A DNA stretch of 64,000 nucleotides from assembly GCA_018676675.1 (NCBI GenBank), contig JABHEG010000295.1, positions 1 through 64,000 on the forward strand, written 5' to 3'. Positions within the stretch are counted from its first letter, which is position 1; every line of letters begins with the position of its first letter. The notes under the pieces were generated by a model. It saw only the letters and a list, made by a program, of their open reading frames with translations. It was not told where the DNA came from and ran no database searches. Position numbers and translations under genes: made by a program. Positions 24,702-33,829 of this stretch are shown piece after piece. This stretch comes from Lentisphaerota bacterium (GTDB taxonomy: Bacteria; Verrucomicrobiota; Lentisphaeria; Oligosphaerales; JABHEG01).

Positions 24702-27128
24702 ATGCAGAAGCTAGCGCCCTTTACATTTCTCGTTCTTGTGGGCCTCGGCACAAGCCTATGTGGTGCGGACACCATCCGGGTTGACCCGGCGAAAGCCGTG
24801 ATTGCCCTGCCGGCCGACGCCGGCGGCGCGGCAACGGAGGCCGCAGAGGAACTGCGCATGCACGTCGAGTTGATCACCGGGGCCGTTCTTCCGGTTATCG
24901 CGGGGGTGCCCGTGCCACCGGGGAAGTACCCCTTCCGCATTGGTTCCGCCCCCATTGGCCAGAACGTCTCTCTTGGTCCTGAAGAGGCCCGGTGGGTTGT
25001 TGCGGAGGACGCAACCTATTTATACGGGGATGGGATCAAGGGGCGGCGCGGTGATCTCTATGCCGTGTACTTCTTCCTGGAGGAGCAGCTCGGAGTGCGT
25101 TGGGTTGAGCCCGGCGACCGGGGGATTGCCTTCAAAGAGCAGGCGCAGCTGGTCCTCAATATCGGCACGTTCAGTTGGCGCCCGAAGGTTGGGAAGCGCA
25201 GCATTCGAGTCGGGGTGCGTCGCGATCGACCGCCGGTCGTCAAGTCACACGTCGCGGAGTTCAGCGCGTTCGCCGTGTCGAAGGAGAAGCACAATGCGTT
25301 TGTGGACGATGTTCGCCGGTGGCAGAGACGCATGCGTATGGGCGACCACCTTGGGATGTCGTATGGTCACGCCTTCACAGACTGGTGGAGTCGTTTTGGG
25401 AAGACGAACCCGGAGTATTTCGCCCTCAATCAGTACGGTAAGCGTGAGCCGGAAGTCCCTCAGTCAGAGAAGTCTGCTTCGGACAACCCGCTGTGGGCGC
25501 AGCTTCCGCATTTCGAGACGATCAAGCTCTGCACCAGCAACCCGGATGTCGCCAAACAGATCGTTCAGGATTGGCTCGGCAAGGGGAAGCCCTCCAAGTA
25601 CGTCAATGTGTGCGAGAATGATAGTCCTCCGTCAGGTTTCTGCCGTTGCGCCGGGTGTCGTGCGCTTGACACCCTTGAGCCAGGGGAGGAGTACGGTGTG
25701 TATTCCGTTCACCTCACCGATCGTTATGTGCACCTGACGAACATGGTCGCCCGGGAGGCCAGGAAGCATGATCCTGAGGCGTGGGCTGTGATGTATGCAT
25801 ACAACGAAACGGAGCTGCCGCCGCGCCGGGAACGGGTCGAGCCCAATGTGGTCGTGGGCATCGTCCCGACTACGACGGAGCTGCCCAAACTCGCCGAGCT
25901 CTACGGGGGATGGCATGCCCGTGGGGCGCGCGCGATGTTCCTGCGCCCCAATTACCATCACTACTATGCCACGACGACCATTCCCATGGGCTATGAGAAG
26001 CACATGTATGAGGCGTTCCAGATTGCGTATCGCAACGGGGCCATCGGCACTGATTACGACTCGTTGCAGCACGGTTGGCCGGTCACTGGGTTCAGTGACT
26101 ATGTGTTGGCCAAATCGTTTGCCGAACCGTCGAAGTCGTTTGAGCATTGGGAAAGTCACTACTGCACCGCTTACGGAGCTGCAGCCGACCAGGTCCGGGA
26201 GTACTACCGCTACTGGCGCCATAAGGTGTGGGACGAACGTCTGGCACCGAACGTGGCGGACATCGTCAAGCGTGGCAAATACCACAACTTTGTCCGTGGT
26301 GTCTACTGGACGTTGGCAGACCATTATCGAGTCGAGGACTTTGACCGTACCGATGCGATCTTGCAGCAGGCCGTGAAAATGACACTGACGGACGGCGAAC
26401 GGGCTCGGCTGCAGCAACTCGTTCTTGCGAACCGCCACGCGCGTCTTGTTTTCAATGCAACGGTCACAGGTGGGATTGAGAAGTTCACCCACTCGAAAGC
26501 GTTGCTTGAATTCCGGGTTGAACAGAAGGACGTCCTGAACCTGCGCTGGTTGCCGGTCTTCGGTATGGCGAAGCGTTTCGGTGATCTCACCGGAGTGAAG
26601 ACGGCCGAGAATCTCAAGGCCTTCCCGCTACCGTGGATTCAGACCCCCCTGGCCTGGCGCTTCCGTATGGATCCGCAAGAGGTCGGGCTCAACGAGAAGT
26701 GGCACACGTGGACGTGGGCTCAGACGAAGGAATGGGAACTGCTGCGGACGAGCTACAACTGGGAGAACACATATCACCGCGACAGTTACCCGTCGGACGA
26801 ATTGCGTGAGAAGCTCAAGGCATACGATGGCATCGGTTGGTACACGACCCGCATGCACATCCCCCCGGACTGGCGAGGTAGAGAAACGCTCTTGTACTTC
26901 GGCGCCGTGGATGAGTCCTGCTGGGTCTATATCAACGGGCGCCTTGCAGGTACGCATCTGTTTGAGAAGTCCGACGATTGGTCCACGCCGTTTACGATCC
27001 GCATTGATCCGTTTGTTACCTGGGATCAACAGCCCCAGACCATCACGGTCCGAGTTGAGGACAGAGGCGGGGCCGGTGGGATCTGGAAGCGTGTTTGGCT
27101 CGTAGCAACGGACGCAGGAGCCAAGTGA
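24702..27128 (+). CDS. secreted DUF4838 / alpha-glucuronidase-like protein (second copy)
   Basis: The ATG at 24702 (AAGG 8 bases upstream) starts a signal peptide (FTFLVLVGLGTSLCGAD), giving 808 residues; earlier in-frame codons overlap the Gfo gene. Residues about 25-170 form the GH67-N-like domain (AAEELRMHVELITGAVLPVI, YAVYFFLEEQLGVRWVEPGD). The DUF4838 region contains NDSPPSGFCRCAGC, the counterpart of the CECETC motif in the 13981-17052 paralogue, and PNYHHYYATTTIPMG. The C-terminal about 130 residues resemble the sugar-binding jelly roll of GH2 enzymes (LLYFGAVDESCWVYINGRL). It is likely to act on glucuronide-like or related glycans; the exact substrate is unknown. Confidence 0.8.
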   Translation: MQKLAPFTFLVLVGLGTSLCGADTIRVDPAKAVIALPADAGGAATEAAEELRMHVELITGAVLPVIAGVPVPPGKYPFRIGSAPIGQNVSLGPEEARWVVAEDATYLYGDGIKGRRGDLYAVYFFLEEQLGVRWVEPGDRGIAFKEQAQLVLNIGTFSWRPKVGKRSIRVGVRRDRPPVVKSHVAEFSAFAVSKEKHNAFVDDVRRWQRRMRMGDHLGMSYGHAFTDWWSRFGKTNPEYFALNQYGKREPEVPQSEKSASDNPLWAQLPHFETIKLCTSNPDVAKQIVQDWLGKGKPSKYVNVCENDSPPSGFCRCAGCRALDTLEPGEEYGVYSVHLTDRYVHLTNMVAREARKHDPEAWAVMYAYNETELPPRRERVEPNVVVGIVPTTTELPKLAELYGGWHARGARAMFLRPNYHHYYATTTIPMGYEKHMYEAFQIAYRNGAIGTDYDSLQHGWPVTGFSDYVLAKSFAEPSKSFEHWESHYCTAYGAAADQVREYYRYWRHKVWDERLAPNVADIVKRGKYHNFVRGVYWTLADHYRVEDFDRTDAILQQAVKMTLTDGERARLQQLVLANRHARLVFNATVTGGIEKFTHSKALLEFRVEQKDVLNLRWLPVFGMAKRFGDLTGVKTAENLKAFPLPWIQTPLAWRFRMDPQEVGLNEKWHTWTWAQTKEWELLRTSYNWENTYHRDSYPSDELREKLKAYDGIGWYTTRMHIPPDWRGRETLLYFGAVDESCWVYINGRLAGTHLFEKSDDWSTPFTIRIDPFVTWDQQPQTITVRVEDRGGAGGIWKRVWLVATDAGAK

Positions 27129-27137
27129 CGCGGAAGC

Positions 27138-27306
27138 GGGGGGGAACACAGCAATGCTATTGACTTCCTCTGCCCCCCGTGTCTGGCCGAAGAGTCGCCG
27201 GGTGGCACCGCCTCCCACATTGTGTGCTTCTCGAGAGTGGGAGGGGCTGCCATGCCGCGACCGTCTCCAGAGAAAGTCAACAGCATTGCTGGGGGACACA
27301 GGGGGA
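27138..27306. mobile_element. MITE-like inverted-repeat element in a convergent gap
   Basis: The 205-bp gap between two convergent genes is almost filled by an imperfect inverted repeat. Outer arms AGCAATGCTATTGACTT (27150-27166) and AAGTCAACAGCATTGCT (27274-27290) pair at 16 of 17 positions. Inner arms at 27201-27218 and 27237-27256 pair at about 14 of 18. Both ends are bordered by G-rich runs next to AACACA or GGACACA. Each half has the same module A plus module B order as the element near 23225-23298. No ORF or transposase is inside, as expected for a non-autonomous element or a large bidirectional hairpin terminator. Confidence 0.6.
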
Positions 27307-27333
27307 TGATCGCGCCCTTGTCAGGTCGCCGCC

Positions 27334-27921
27334 CTATTGGGATGAGCTGGGGGCTGGTTTGCTGCCCGCGACAGTTTCTTTCGCTTCTTCCCCGTCGGTC
27401 TCGGCATTTTGACGCTCCCTTACCTCGCGGAGCTCCTGAGCTTGGATCTGGGCCGGTGACGCTTGGGGGAAGAGCTCCACGAAGACGCCCCAGGCCTTTT
27501 CCGGGTCGCTCGTAAGCACCATGTGCGTGAACACCAGTCCGCCAAGCAACAAGAGGAGGATGACGAGGCGCAGAGTGTGTTTTTGCGGGGGAGGTCGGGA
27601 TGCGTCCGGCGGCTCGTCAGCCGGCTTACTTGTGCTGGGGGGCACGCTTGCCGCGGGAGGGGACTCAGCCGGGGTAGAGGCAGGGAGTTCGGTTGCCGTA
27701 GCCTCGCTCTGCCCTGGGGGAGTCAGCTCGATTTCGTCGGTGATTTCCACTACGCGAGCTGTCTTCGGGGGTGGGGGCTGAACGAAGCACCACTCGATGG
27801 TGTCGGTGCACTGTGGACAGGTCCCGGTTGCCAACTCCACGCTGAATGAGTCCAGCTGCTTTGACCAGTCGCAGTTGGAGCAGGAGTAGAGCACTTCCTG
27901 GCCGGGGGCATCCGCTGGCAT
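27334..27921 (-). CDS. zinc-ribbon, proline-rich single-pass membrane protein
   Basis: The 195-residue product starts with a zinc ribbon (CSNC at about residues 14-17 and CPQC at about 35-38). A Pro/Ala/Ser/Thr-rich linker of about 60 residues follows, then one strong membrane segment (LRLVILLLLLGGLVF, about residues 117-134) and a short charged tail. The upstream side on the minus strand carries AGGAGG close to the start at 27921. The family is unknown. Proteins built as zinc ribbon, linker and membrane anchor are frequent in PVC genomes and usually uncharacterised. It is a stand-alone gene, convergent with the DUF4838 gene. Confidence 0.6.
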   Translation of the reverse strand: MPADAPGQEVLYSCSNCDWSKQLDSFSVELATGTCPQCTDTIEWCFVQPPPPKTARVVEITDEIELTPPGQSEATATELPASTPAESPPAASVPPSTSKPADEPPDASRPPPQKHTLRLVILLLLLGGLVFTHMVLTSDPEKAWGVFVELFPQASPAQIQAQELREVRERQNAETDGEEAKETVAGSKPAPSSSQ

Positions 27922-28253
27922 GATGGGCCTCCTAGGCGATCGGACTGTCTCGTGAACGTCTCGAACGGGCGCTGTTTCCCGAGAATCTGTCTAGAGAGCA
28001 AAAGTAGCGGCCCAATACACCGAACACAAGGCGTTTGGACCATCGGCGGATGTGGGCGGCACCACCGGGTGAATACCGACGCGAAAACCCCCGGGACGCG
28101 GCTTCTTTTTGCCCGCACTCATGATATAGTGAACGTTTTTCCTGAATGGCTTGCGAGCCAAGGGTGTCCGGCGGGCCTCCGTCCTCCCGTTGACGGCGAC
28201 ATGTACTCGTTCGTTGATGTGGTGGATTGATGAATCCCCCGGAGTGATCCGGA
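27922..28253. other. divergent intergenic region (332 bp)
   Basis: It separates the zinc-ribbon membrane gene (minus) from purL (plus). I see the ribosome-binding sites of both genes at its edges and an AT-richer patch around 28100-28140 (CTTCTTTTTGCCC, ATGATATAGTGAACG) that probably holds the purL promoter, but no -35/-10 pair with proper spacing stands out. No hairpin, repeat module or coding frame is convincing. Confidence 0.4.
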
Positions 28254-31232
28254 ATGTGGGCGATGCACTACCGAGTTGAGATTTCCCCTAAGTCCAGTGC
28301 CGAAGATCCTGCCGGCGCCGGCGTCCTTCACCAGATCCGCGAGTTCCTCCATCTCCCGGTTGATGCGGTGCGAACGCGCCACGTCTTCTCCCTGTTTCTG
28401 GAGTGCCCCCCGGCCTCCGCGAAGGAGATAGCGGCGGCTTTTGCGAACCCGATCATCGAGGAATGGACGGTCGGAGAGACGCTCCCGGGCGCTGACGTCG
28501 ACTGGTTGATTGTGGTTGGCTTTCGGCCTGGCGTAACTGACAACGTGGCGCGCAGTGCACGGTCAGGAATCGCAGACATTCTGGGGCGGCCTTTCAGCCC
28601 GGCCGAGGAGGTCTACACCAGCACCGAGTATTTCGTGACCGGTGGGGAACTGGAACGAAACGATGTTGAGCACATTGCCTGTGATCTCCTGGCCAATGAA
28701 CTGATCCAGACAGTTGCGGTGTTTTCACGTGAAGACGTTGCAGGTGACGGTATCCCGGTGAACCGACCGGCCGTTGAAGATGCCACCCCTCCCGAGGTAC
28801 AGACGGTTGACCTGGCGGTGTCGGATGATGAGCTCTTGCGGATCAGTCGTGAGGGCATTCTGGCCCTTTCTCTGGAAGAGATGAAGGCCATCCAAGGCTA
28901 TTTCTCAGTCGGGGGAGACGAACGCTGCGCTGAGGGATTGGGCAGCAACCCCACTGATGTTGAGCTTGAGGTGCTGGCCCAAACGTGGTCTGAACACTGC
29001 AAGCACAAGATCTTCAATGCCCGGATCAACTACTGCGACGAGGAAGCGGGTACTTCGGAGGTCGTCGATTCGTGTTTCAAGACATTTATCAAGAAGAGCA
29101 CTGACGAGATCGGCGAGACGATTGATTGGCTGGTCTCGGTCTTCCACGACAATGCCGGTGTGATTCGGTTCAACGATGAGGTGGACCTGGTCTATAAGGT
29201 TGAGACCCACAACAGCCCGACTGCCCTCGACCCGTATGGAGGCTCGATGACAGGCATCGTCGGGGTCAACCGGGACCCGATGGGGACGGGGAAAGGAGCC
29301 AATCTGCTCCTCAATGTGTGGGGCTACTGCTTTGGCTCCCCCTTCTCCGAGTTGGAGGACGTGCCCAAGGGACTTTTTCACCCGCGTCGGCTGCGTGATC
29401 AAGTACACAAAGGGGTGATTGACGGTGGGAATCAGAGCGGAATTCCCTATGCTCTTGGGTGGGAGTACTTCGACCGTCGCTATCTTGGCAAGCCGCTCGT
29501 CTACTGCGGCACGGTGGGTACGCTGCCCCGCACGATTATGGGGGAACCCAGTGCTGAGAAGTCGATTGCCCCCGGCGACCTGGCTGTGATGATTGGTGGG
29601 CGCATTGGGAAAGATGGGATTCACGGCGCGACCTTCTCGAGTGAAGAACTGCATAAGGACTCTCCGGTGCAGGCCGTTCAGATCGGCGACCCGATTACCC
29701 AGAAGGTCCTCTATGATTTCCTCATGGAAGCCCGGGACCAGAACTTGTACCGGTTTGTGACCGACAACGGTGCCGGCGGGCTCTCTTCCAGTATTGGCGA
29801 AATGGCGGAAAACTGCGGGGGGTGCGACATCGATCTCGGTGATGCCCCGCTCAAGTACGCTGGACTGCAACCTTGGGAGATTTTGGTCTCCGAGGCTCAG
29901 GAACGCATGAGCTTGGCCGTGCCGCCTGAGAAAATGGAGGCCTTCCTGGCTCTGGCAAAGCGGCGCAGCGTTGAAGCGACCGTGCTTGGGAGTTTCACCG
30001 ACAGCGGGAAATTCCACGTCCGTTTCCAAGGGAAGACAGTCGCACATCTGGACATGAGTTTCCTCCACGACGGATTGCCGCAGATGTCAGTTGTTGCCAC
30101 ATGGCGGCGTCCCAGGCACACGGAGCCTTGCCTTGATGGGGTGGGAGACGTTGGCGAGACACTCCGCGGCATGCTGGGGCGACTCAATGTGTGTTCGGGT
30201 GAAAAGAAGGCTCGGCAATACGATCACGAGGTGAAAGGGCTGAGCGCCATCAAGCCTTACGTGGGCGTGAATAACAACGTGTTGGGTGATGCGACGGTGT
30301 CGCTGATCGACCCTACCTCGTCTGAGGGGATCGTGCTGTCCTGCGGGATTGCGCCACGCTATTCGGATGTCGACACGTACGACATGATGGCATCGGTCAT
30401 CGATATGGCCATTCGGCGCATCATCGCCGTTGGCGGACAGCTGGGGCACACAGCCGGGCTTGACAATTTCTGCTGGCCGGACCCGATTCTGAGTGAGAAG
30501 ACGCCGGATGGTGAGTACAAGGCGGCGCAACTGGTGCGTGCCAACAAAGCGCTGTATGACATCACCAAGGCGTTTGGTGCGCCCTGTATTTCCGGCAAAG
30601 ACAGTATGAAGAACGACAGCAGCCTTGGTGGGCGGAAAATCTCGATTCCCCCGACCGTGCTCTTCTCCGCGATTTCACGCATGCCCGATGTGAGCAAGGC
30701 TGTAACGCTGGACGCCAAGCGCGCCGGTGATCTCGTCTACGTCTTGGGGACTACTTACCGGGAGCTTGGTGGGAGTGAACTCTATGCCATGTTGGACAGT
30801 GTGGGGAACGACGTTCCAAAACTGCGTGTGGACGACGCTCTGGAACTGTACGGACGCGTGAGCACAGCAACTGGGCGCGAACTCTGTCATTCCCTCCATT
30901 CGCCCGCGATTGGTGGGTTGGGAGTTGGGTTGGCAAAGGTCGCGATCGGCGGCCATCTGGGCCTCGATGTTGACTTGGATCTGATTCCACACGACGATAA
31001 TCTGACCCCGTTGGAGTTGTTGTTCTCAGAGAGCAACAGCCGCTTCGTCGCCACAGTTCCTCCCCATGCGCAGACCGCGTTTGAGGATCTGATGAACGGA
31101 GTGTCCTGCGCGCTGGTCGGGAAGACGATTCTGGAACCGGTGGTCACGTTGCGTTCCGGCGCAACGACGGTGGTTGAGACCGAAGTCGATGACTTGCTGG
31201 GGGCGTATACGGCTCCATTGGGCGAGCTCTGA
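28254..31232 (+). CDS. purL: phosphoribosylformylglycinamidine synthase, synthetase subunit (PurS-PurL fusion)
   Basis: Fourth step of de novo purine synthesis: FGAR plus ammonia plus ATP to FGAM. The 992-residue protein is longer than stand-alone small PurL (about 740) and shorter than the enterobacterial form with fused glutaminase (about 1300). Residues 1-85 look like a PurS-type dimerising domain (MHYRVEISPKSSAEDPAG), apparently followed by another PurS-like stretch. Typical PurL motifs follow: TWSEHCKHK, HNSPTALDPYGG and TDNGAGGLSSSIGEMAEN. The glutaminase is supplied by purQ 113 bp downstream. GGAG lies 9 bases before the ATG at 28254; an alternative ATG is three codons later. Confidence 0.92.
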   Translation: MWAMHYRVEISPKSSAEDPAGAGVLHQIREFLHLPVDAVRTRHVFSLFLECPPASAKEIAAAFANPIIEEWTVGETLPGADVDWLIVVGFRPGVTDNVARSARSGIADILGRPFSPAEEVYTSTEYFVTGGELERNDVEHIACDLLANELIQTVAVFSREDVAGDGIPVNRPAVEDATPPEVQTVDLAVSDDELLRISREGILALSLEEMKAIQGYFSVGGDERCAEGLGSNPTDVELEVLAQTWSEHCKHKIFNARINYCDEEAGTSEVVDSCFKTFIKKSTDEIGETIDWLVSVFHDNAGVIRFNDEVDLVYKVETHNSPTALDPYGGSMTGIVGVNRDPMGTGKGANLLLNVWGYCFGSPFSELEDVPKGLFHPRRLRDQVHKGVIDGGNQSGIPYALGWEYFDRRYLGKPLVYCGTVGTLPRTIMGEPSAEKSIAPGDLAVMIGGRIGKDGIHGATFSSEELHKDSPVQAVQIGDPITQKVLYDFLMEARDQNLYRFVTDNGAGGLSSSIGEMAENCGGCDIDLGDAPLKYAGLQPWEILVSEAQERMSLAVPPEKMEAFLALAKRRSVEATVLGSFTDSGKFHVRFQGKTVAHLDMSFLHDGLPQMSVVATWRRPRHTEPCLDGVGDVGETLRGMLGRLNVCSGEKKARQYDHEVKGLSAIKPYVGVNNNVLGDATVSLIDPTSSEGIVLSCGIAPRYSDVDTYDMMASVIDMAIRRIIAVGGQLGHTAGLDNFCWPDPILSEKTPDGEYKAAQLVRANKALYDITKAFGAPCISGKDSMKNDSSLGGRKISIPPTVLFSAISRMPDVSKAVTLDAKRAGDLVYVLGTTYRELGGSELYAMLDSVGNDVPKLRVDDALELYGRVSTATGRELCHSLHSPAIGGLGVGLAKVAIGGHLGLDVDLDLIPHDDNLTPLELLFSESNSRFVATVPPHAQTAFEDLMNGVSCALVGKTILEPVVTLRSGATTVVETEVDDLLGAYTAPLGEL

Positions 31233-31238
31233 TGATGG
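31227..31238 (+). repeat. 12-bp direct repeat over the purL stop codon
   Basis: CTCTGATGATGG spans the purL stop codon and recurs exactly over the purQ stop codon (32162-32173). See the matching 11-bp inverted pair at 31296-31306 and 32183-32193. Short enough that chance cannot be excluded. Confidence 0.4.
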
Positions 31239-31276
31239 AATCGCGCGGCGTCGGGGCTGCCCCGATCCGCGATTCT
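31237..31276. terminator. strong hairpin in the purL-purQ gap
   Basis: GAATCGCG (31238-31245) pairs perfectly with CGCGATTC (31268-31275), and TCGGGG (31251-31256) with CCCCGA (31260-31265) around a CTG loop, leaving a small internal loop. It begins 6 bases after the purL stop. There is no T-run, so it may be an attenuator, mRNA stabiliser or processing site that sets the purL:purQ ratio rather than a full terminator. Confidence 0.5.
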
Positions 31277-31345
31277 GATGCGTCTTGGAAACTATGGGTG
31301 GTCTGACGCAACGGGTCGGACACAGACAAAGCAACTGGGCAGGCA

Positions 31346-32167
31346 ATGAACGGAACCACAGCCAACGTCCGAGCACTGGTCATCACAGGGCTTGGTTTGA
31401 ACTGCGAGAAGGAGACGAGCTGCGCCCTTCGAATGGCCGGAGCCGTCCCCGAACAGGTACATTTGAGTGACATTTTGGCCGGTGAGCGCTCGCTCGATGA
31501 GTTCCAGATTCTGGCGTTCATAGGAGGCTTCTCGTTCGGGGATCACATCGGTGCGGGAACAATCTTCGCGAATCGACTCAAATATCAACTGCGCGAACAA
31601 CTCCTGGACTACGTTGACAGCGGCAGGTTGGTCATCGGGATCTGCAACGGCTTCCAGACCATCACCCGCCTTGGGCTTGTACCCGCTCTGGACGGCGTCC
31701 GCTTCGAGCAGCAGGTTGCCCTTGCTCAGAACGCCCAGGGCGTATTCCGGGATTCCTGGGTGATGCTTCGGGCAAATCCCGATTCGCCGTGTGTTTTTAC
31801 CCAGGGAATTGACTTGCTTCCCCTGCCGATTCGCCACGGTGAAGGTCGATTCGTGCCGCGGGATGACGCGTTGCTCCAGCAGCTTGAGGACGGTGGGCTC
31901 GTGGCATTGCGCTATGTGGACGAGGAAAGTGGCGAGGCAACGACAGAGTTCCCGCACAATCCCAACGGCTCGGTCAACGGAATCGCCGGAATCTGTGACA
32001 CCACGGGCCGAGTTTTTGGCCTCATGCCGCATCCGGAAGCGTACCTCTCACCCTTTAATCATCCGCATTGGACCCGGCAGAAGATCAATGAGGTCCTTCC
32101 CGAGAAGGGACTCGGCCTGAAGATCTTCGAAAATGCGGTCAACTTCGCGGCAGAACACCTTCTCTGA
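31346..32167 (+). CDS. purQ: phosphoribosylformylglycinamidine synthase, glutaminase subunit
   Basis: Class-I glutamine amidotransferase that feeds ammonia to PurL. Visible motifs: the oxyanion-strand motif FIGGFSFGDHIGAG, the nucleophile elbow GICNGFQ with Cys100, and the catalytic His/Glu in GLMPHPEAYL near residue 232. At 273 residues it is larger than Bacillus PurQ (about 227) and resembles the longer PurQ forms, including the C-terminal HWTRQKINEVLPEKG extension. No strong Shine-Dalgarno precedes the ATG. It is in the same direction as purL after a 113-bp gap with a hairpin. Confidence 0.92.
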   Translation: MNGTTANVRALVITGLGLNCEKETSCALRMAGAVPEQVHLSDILAGERSLDEFQILAFIGGFSFGDHIGAGTIFANRLKYQLREQLLDYVDSGRLVIGICNGFQTITRLGLVPALDGVRFEQQVALAQNAQGVFRDSWVMLRANPDSPCVFTQGIDLLPLPIRHGEGRFVPRDDALLQQLEDGGLVALRYVDEESGEATTEFPHNPNGSVNGIAGICDTTGRVFGLMPHPEAYLSPFNHPHWTRQKINEVLPEKGLGLKIFENAVNFAAEHLL

Positions 32168-32193
32168 TGATGGGGTAATCCATCAGACCACCC
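32162..32193 (+). repeat. repeat cluster at the purQ stop codon
   Basis: CTCTGATGATGG (32162-32173) repeats the sequence over the purL stop, and TCAGACCACCC (32183-32193) is the exact reverse complement of GGGTGGTCTGA at 31296-31306 upstream of purQ. TCTGATG (32163-32169) can also pair with CATCAGA (32181-32187) to form a local hairpin just past the purQ stop. Confidence 0.4.
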
Positions 32194-32274
32194 GCTTGAC
32201 TCCCGCCTTTCGGAAGGCATCGTGTTCCTATCAGGATCTGACTGGTAACACAAGCCTATGGAAGGACACTCTCA

Positions 32275-33663
32275 ATGGACACCTATTTGACCCCAAGCGG
32301 GTCCTGCATGCCTTGCCCTCGCATTACGGTCGGTGTGCTCTTCTTACGGCGGAAACGGGCCGGCTTTGATCCGGAGTGGGGAGCAGTGATCGAGGAGCGG
32401 GCTCTGGCCCATCTTGCCCAGAGTCCATTCTCAGTCGTTGTCCCTGACGTGCGCATTGTCGACGATGCCAGCCTCCGGGCTTCTCTTACGGCCTGTGAAG
32501 CCGCCGGATGCGATGTGCTGATCGCCATCCAGCCGACAATGAGCGACGGACGGATGGCCGCTGTTCTTGGGCAACTGGCTTCGGCACCAGTGGTTTTCTG
32601 GGCGACTCCGGAGAAGCAGGAGGGGAGCATGATCAGTGCGTGTTCGCTGGTCGGTGCCCACACATTCGGAGCGACACTCGCGCAGGTTGGGCATCCGTTC
32701 GAGTTTGCCTACGGCATGCCCGGGGAGCCGGAGGCCGGGCAGGACCTCCGGGACGCTGTCAGGGTAGCCTACACGGCTGGGAGACTGCGCAAAGGACGGG
32801 CTGCGTTGGTGGGGTACCACGCCCCCGGGTTCATCGACATGCATGCGGACCCGAACACCCTCAACCAGTGCCTTGGCGTCCAGTTGCACCACGCCAGTCT
32901 GCGCGAGTTTACCGATGCCATCCAGGCCGTTCCGGAGGGGGCGGCCAAACAGGATGTCTCCGCCACCCTTGAGCTGGGACTTCCGCTTGACGGTGTCTCG
33001 GAATCAGAGCTTGAACTGGCTTCGCGGTACTACCTTATGATGCGGCAGATGATGGACGAGGAGTCGCTTGATGCCCTGGCCGTGCGGGATTGGCCCGAGC
33101 TTTCGGACATCGTTGGCCAGTGGCCCTATTTGGCGATGGCCAGGCTTGGTGCCGAGGGCGTTGCCATCGGCTGTGAAGGTGACGTTGACGGCGCACTGAG
33201 TTGCATGATCGGTACAGCTCTCGGGTGCGGTGCCTGTTACCTGTCGGACTGGCTGGAGCATGACCGGGACAAAATCACGCTGTGGCACGGTGGAAATGCA
33301 CCGTTCCAGTTGTGTGAGCCGGTCGGGGACGAGGGCGGCCCGAGCGTCGCCAGGCATTTCAACAATAAGCGTCCAGCCGTGGTCAATGCCCGACTGAAAA
33401 CAGGGATCCCAATCACCCTGTTTCGGCTTTGGCATTGCGATGGGGAGTATCGGATGACGGCATTCGAAGGGGAAACCGTGCCACCCCCCAGGCACCTTCT
33501 GGGAACCTATGGTACGGGTTACTTTCCTGCGGTTGCGCCGCTGAATGATTGGTTCAGAAATGCCCTTCAGCTGGGCTTCCCTCATCACCCCATTGTTGTC
33601 GAGGGGAACTGGACCGGGCGGCTTGAACGGCTTGCACGGATTATGGACATCACGTGGTGCTAG
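32275..33663 (+). CDS. L-fucose/L-arabinose isomerase family protein
   Basis: The 462-residue product matches the N-terminal fold of the fucose/arabinose isomerase family (ALAHLAQSPFSVVVPD, AAGCDVLIAIQPTMSDGRM, VVFWATPEKQEGSM). It also has the central glutamate/aspartate region (GQWPYLAMARLGAEGVAIGCEGDVDGAL), which in the family supplies metal ligands. The C-terminal domain contains the HGGNAPF motif, probably with a metal-binding histidine. It likely interconverts an aldose and a ketose in the cytoplasm. It is shorter than FucI (about 590) and close to the AraA-like members. GGAAGGA sits 8 bases before the ATG. It follows purQ by 107 bp but is probably functionally tied to glycan use, not purines. 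Confidence 0.75.
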   Translation: MDTYLTPSGSCMPCPRITVGVLFLRRKRAGFDPEWGAVIEERALAHLAQSPFSVVVPDVRIVDDASLRASLTACEAAGCDVLIAIQPTMSDGRMAAVLGQLASAPVVFWATPEKQEGSMISACSLVGAHTFGATLAQVGHPFEFAYGMPGEPEAGQDLRDAVRVAYTAGRLRKGRAALVGYHAPGFIDMHADPNTLNQCLGVQLHHASLREFTDAIQAVPEGAAKQDVSATLELGLPLDGVSESELELASRYYLMMRQMMDEESLDALAVRDWPELSDIVGQWPYLAMARLGAEGVAIGCEGDVDGALSCMIGTALGCGACYLSDWLEHDRDKITLWHGGNAPFQLCEPVGDEGGPSVARHFNNKRPAVVNARLKTGIPITLFRLWHCDGEYRMTAFEGETVPPPRHLLGTYGTGYFPAVAPLNDWFRNALQLGFPHHPIVVEGNWTGRLERLARIMDITWC

Positions 33664-33829
33664 CCCAAGGGCGAAACGTGGTGCAGGGCCGAATGGCCTC
33701 AAGAGAAGCACACGGAAGTGCATTTCGGGCCCCCAACGGTCTCGCGCCGGTGGAGCCAGACCAGAGAGCATGCTTTTCTGAAGAGCGGCTTGCCCACCGA
33801 TCCGTCCCCACGTTGGCTGCACCTGACCT

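Noticed and set aside
28905..30068. 387-residue ORF antisense to purL
   Set aside because: It mirrors conserved PurL sequence on the other strand and has no recognisable protein features.
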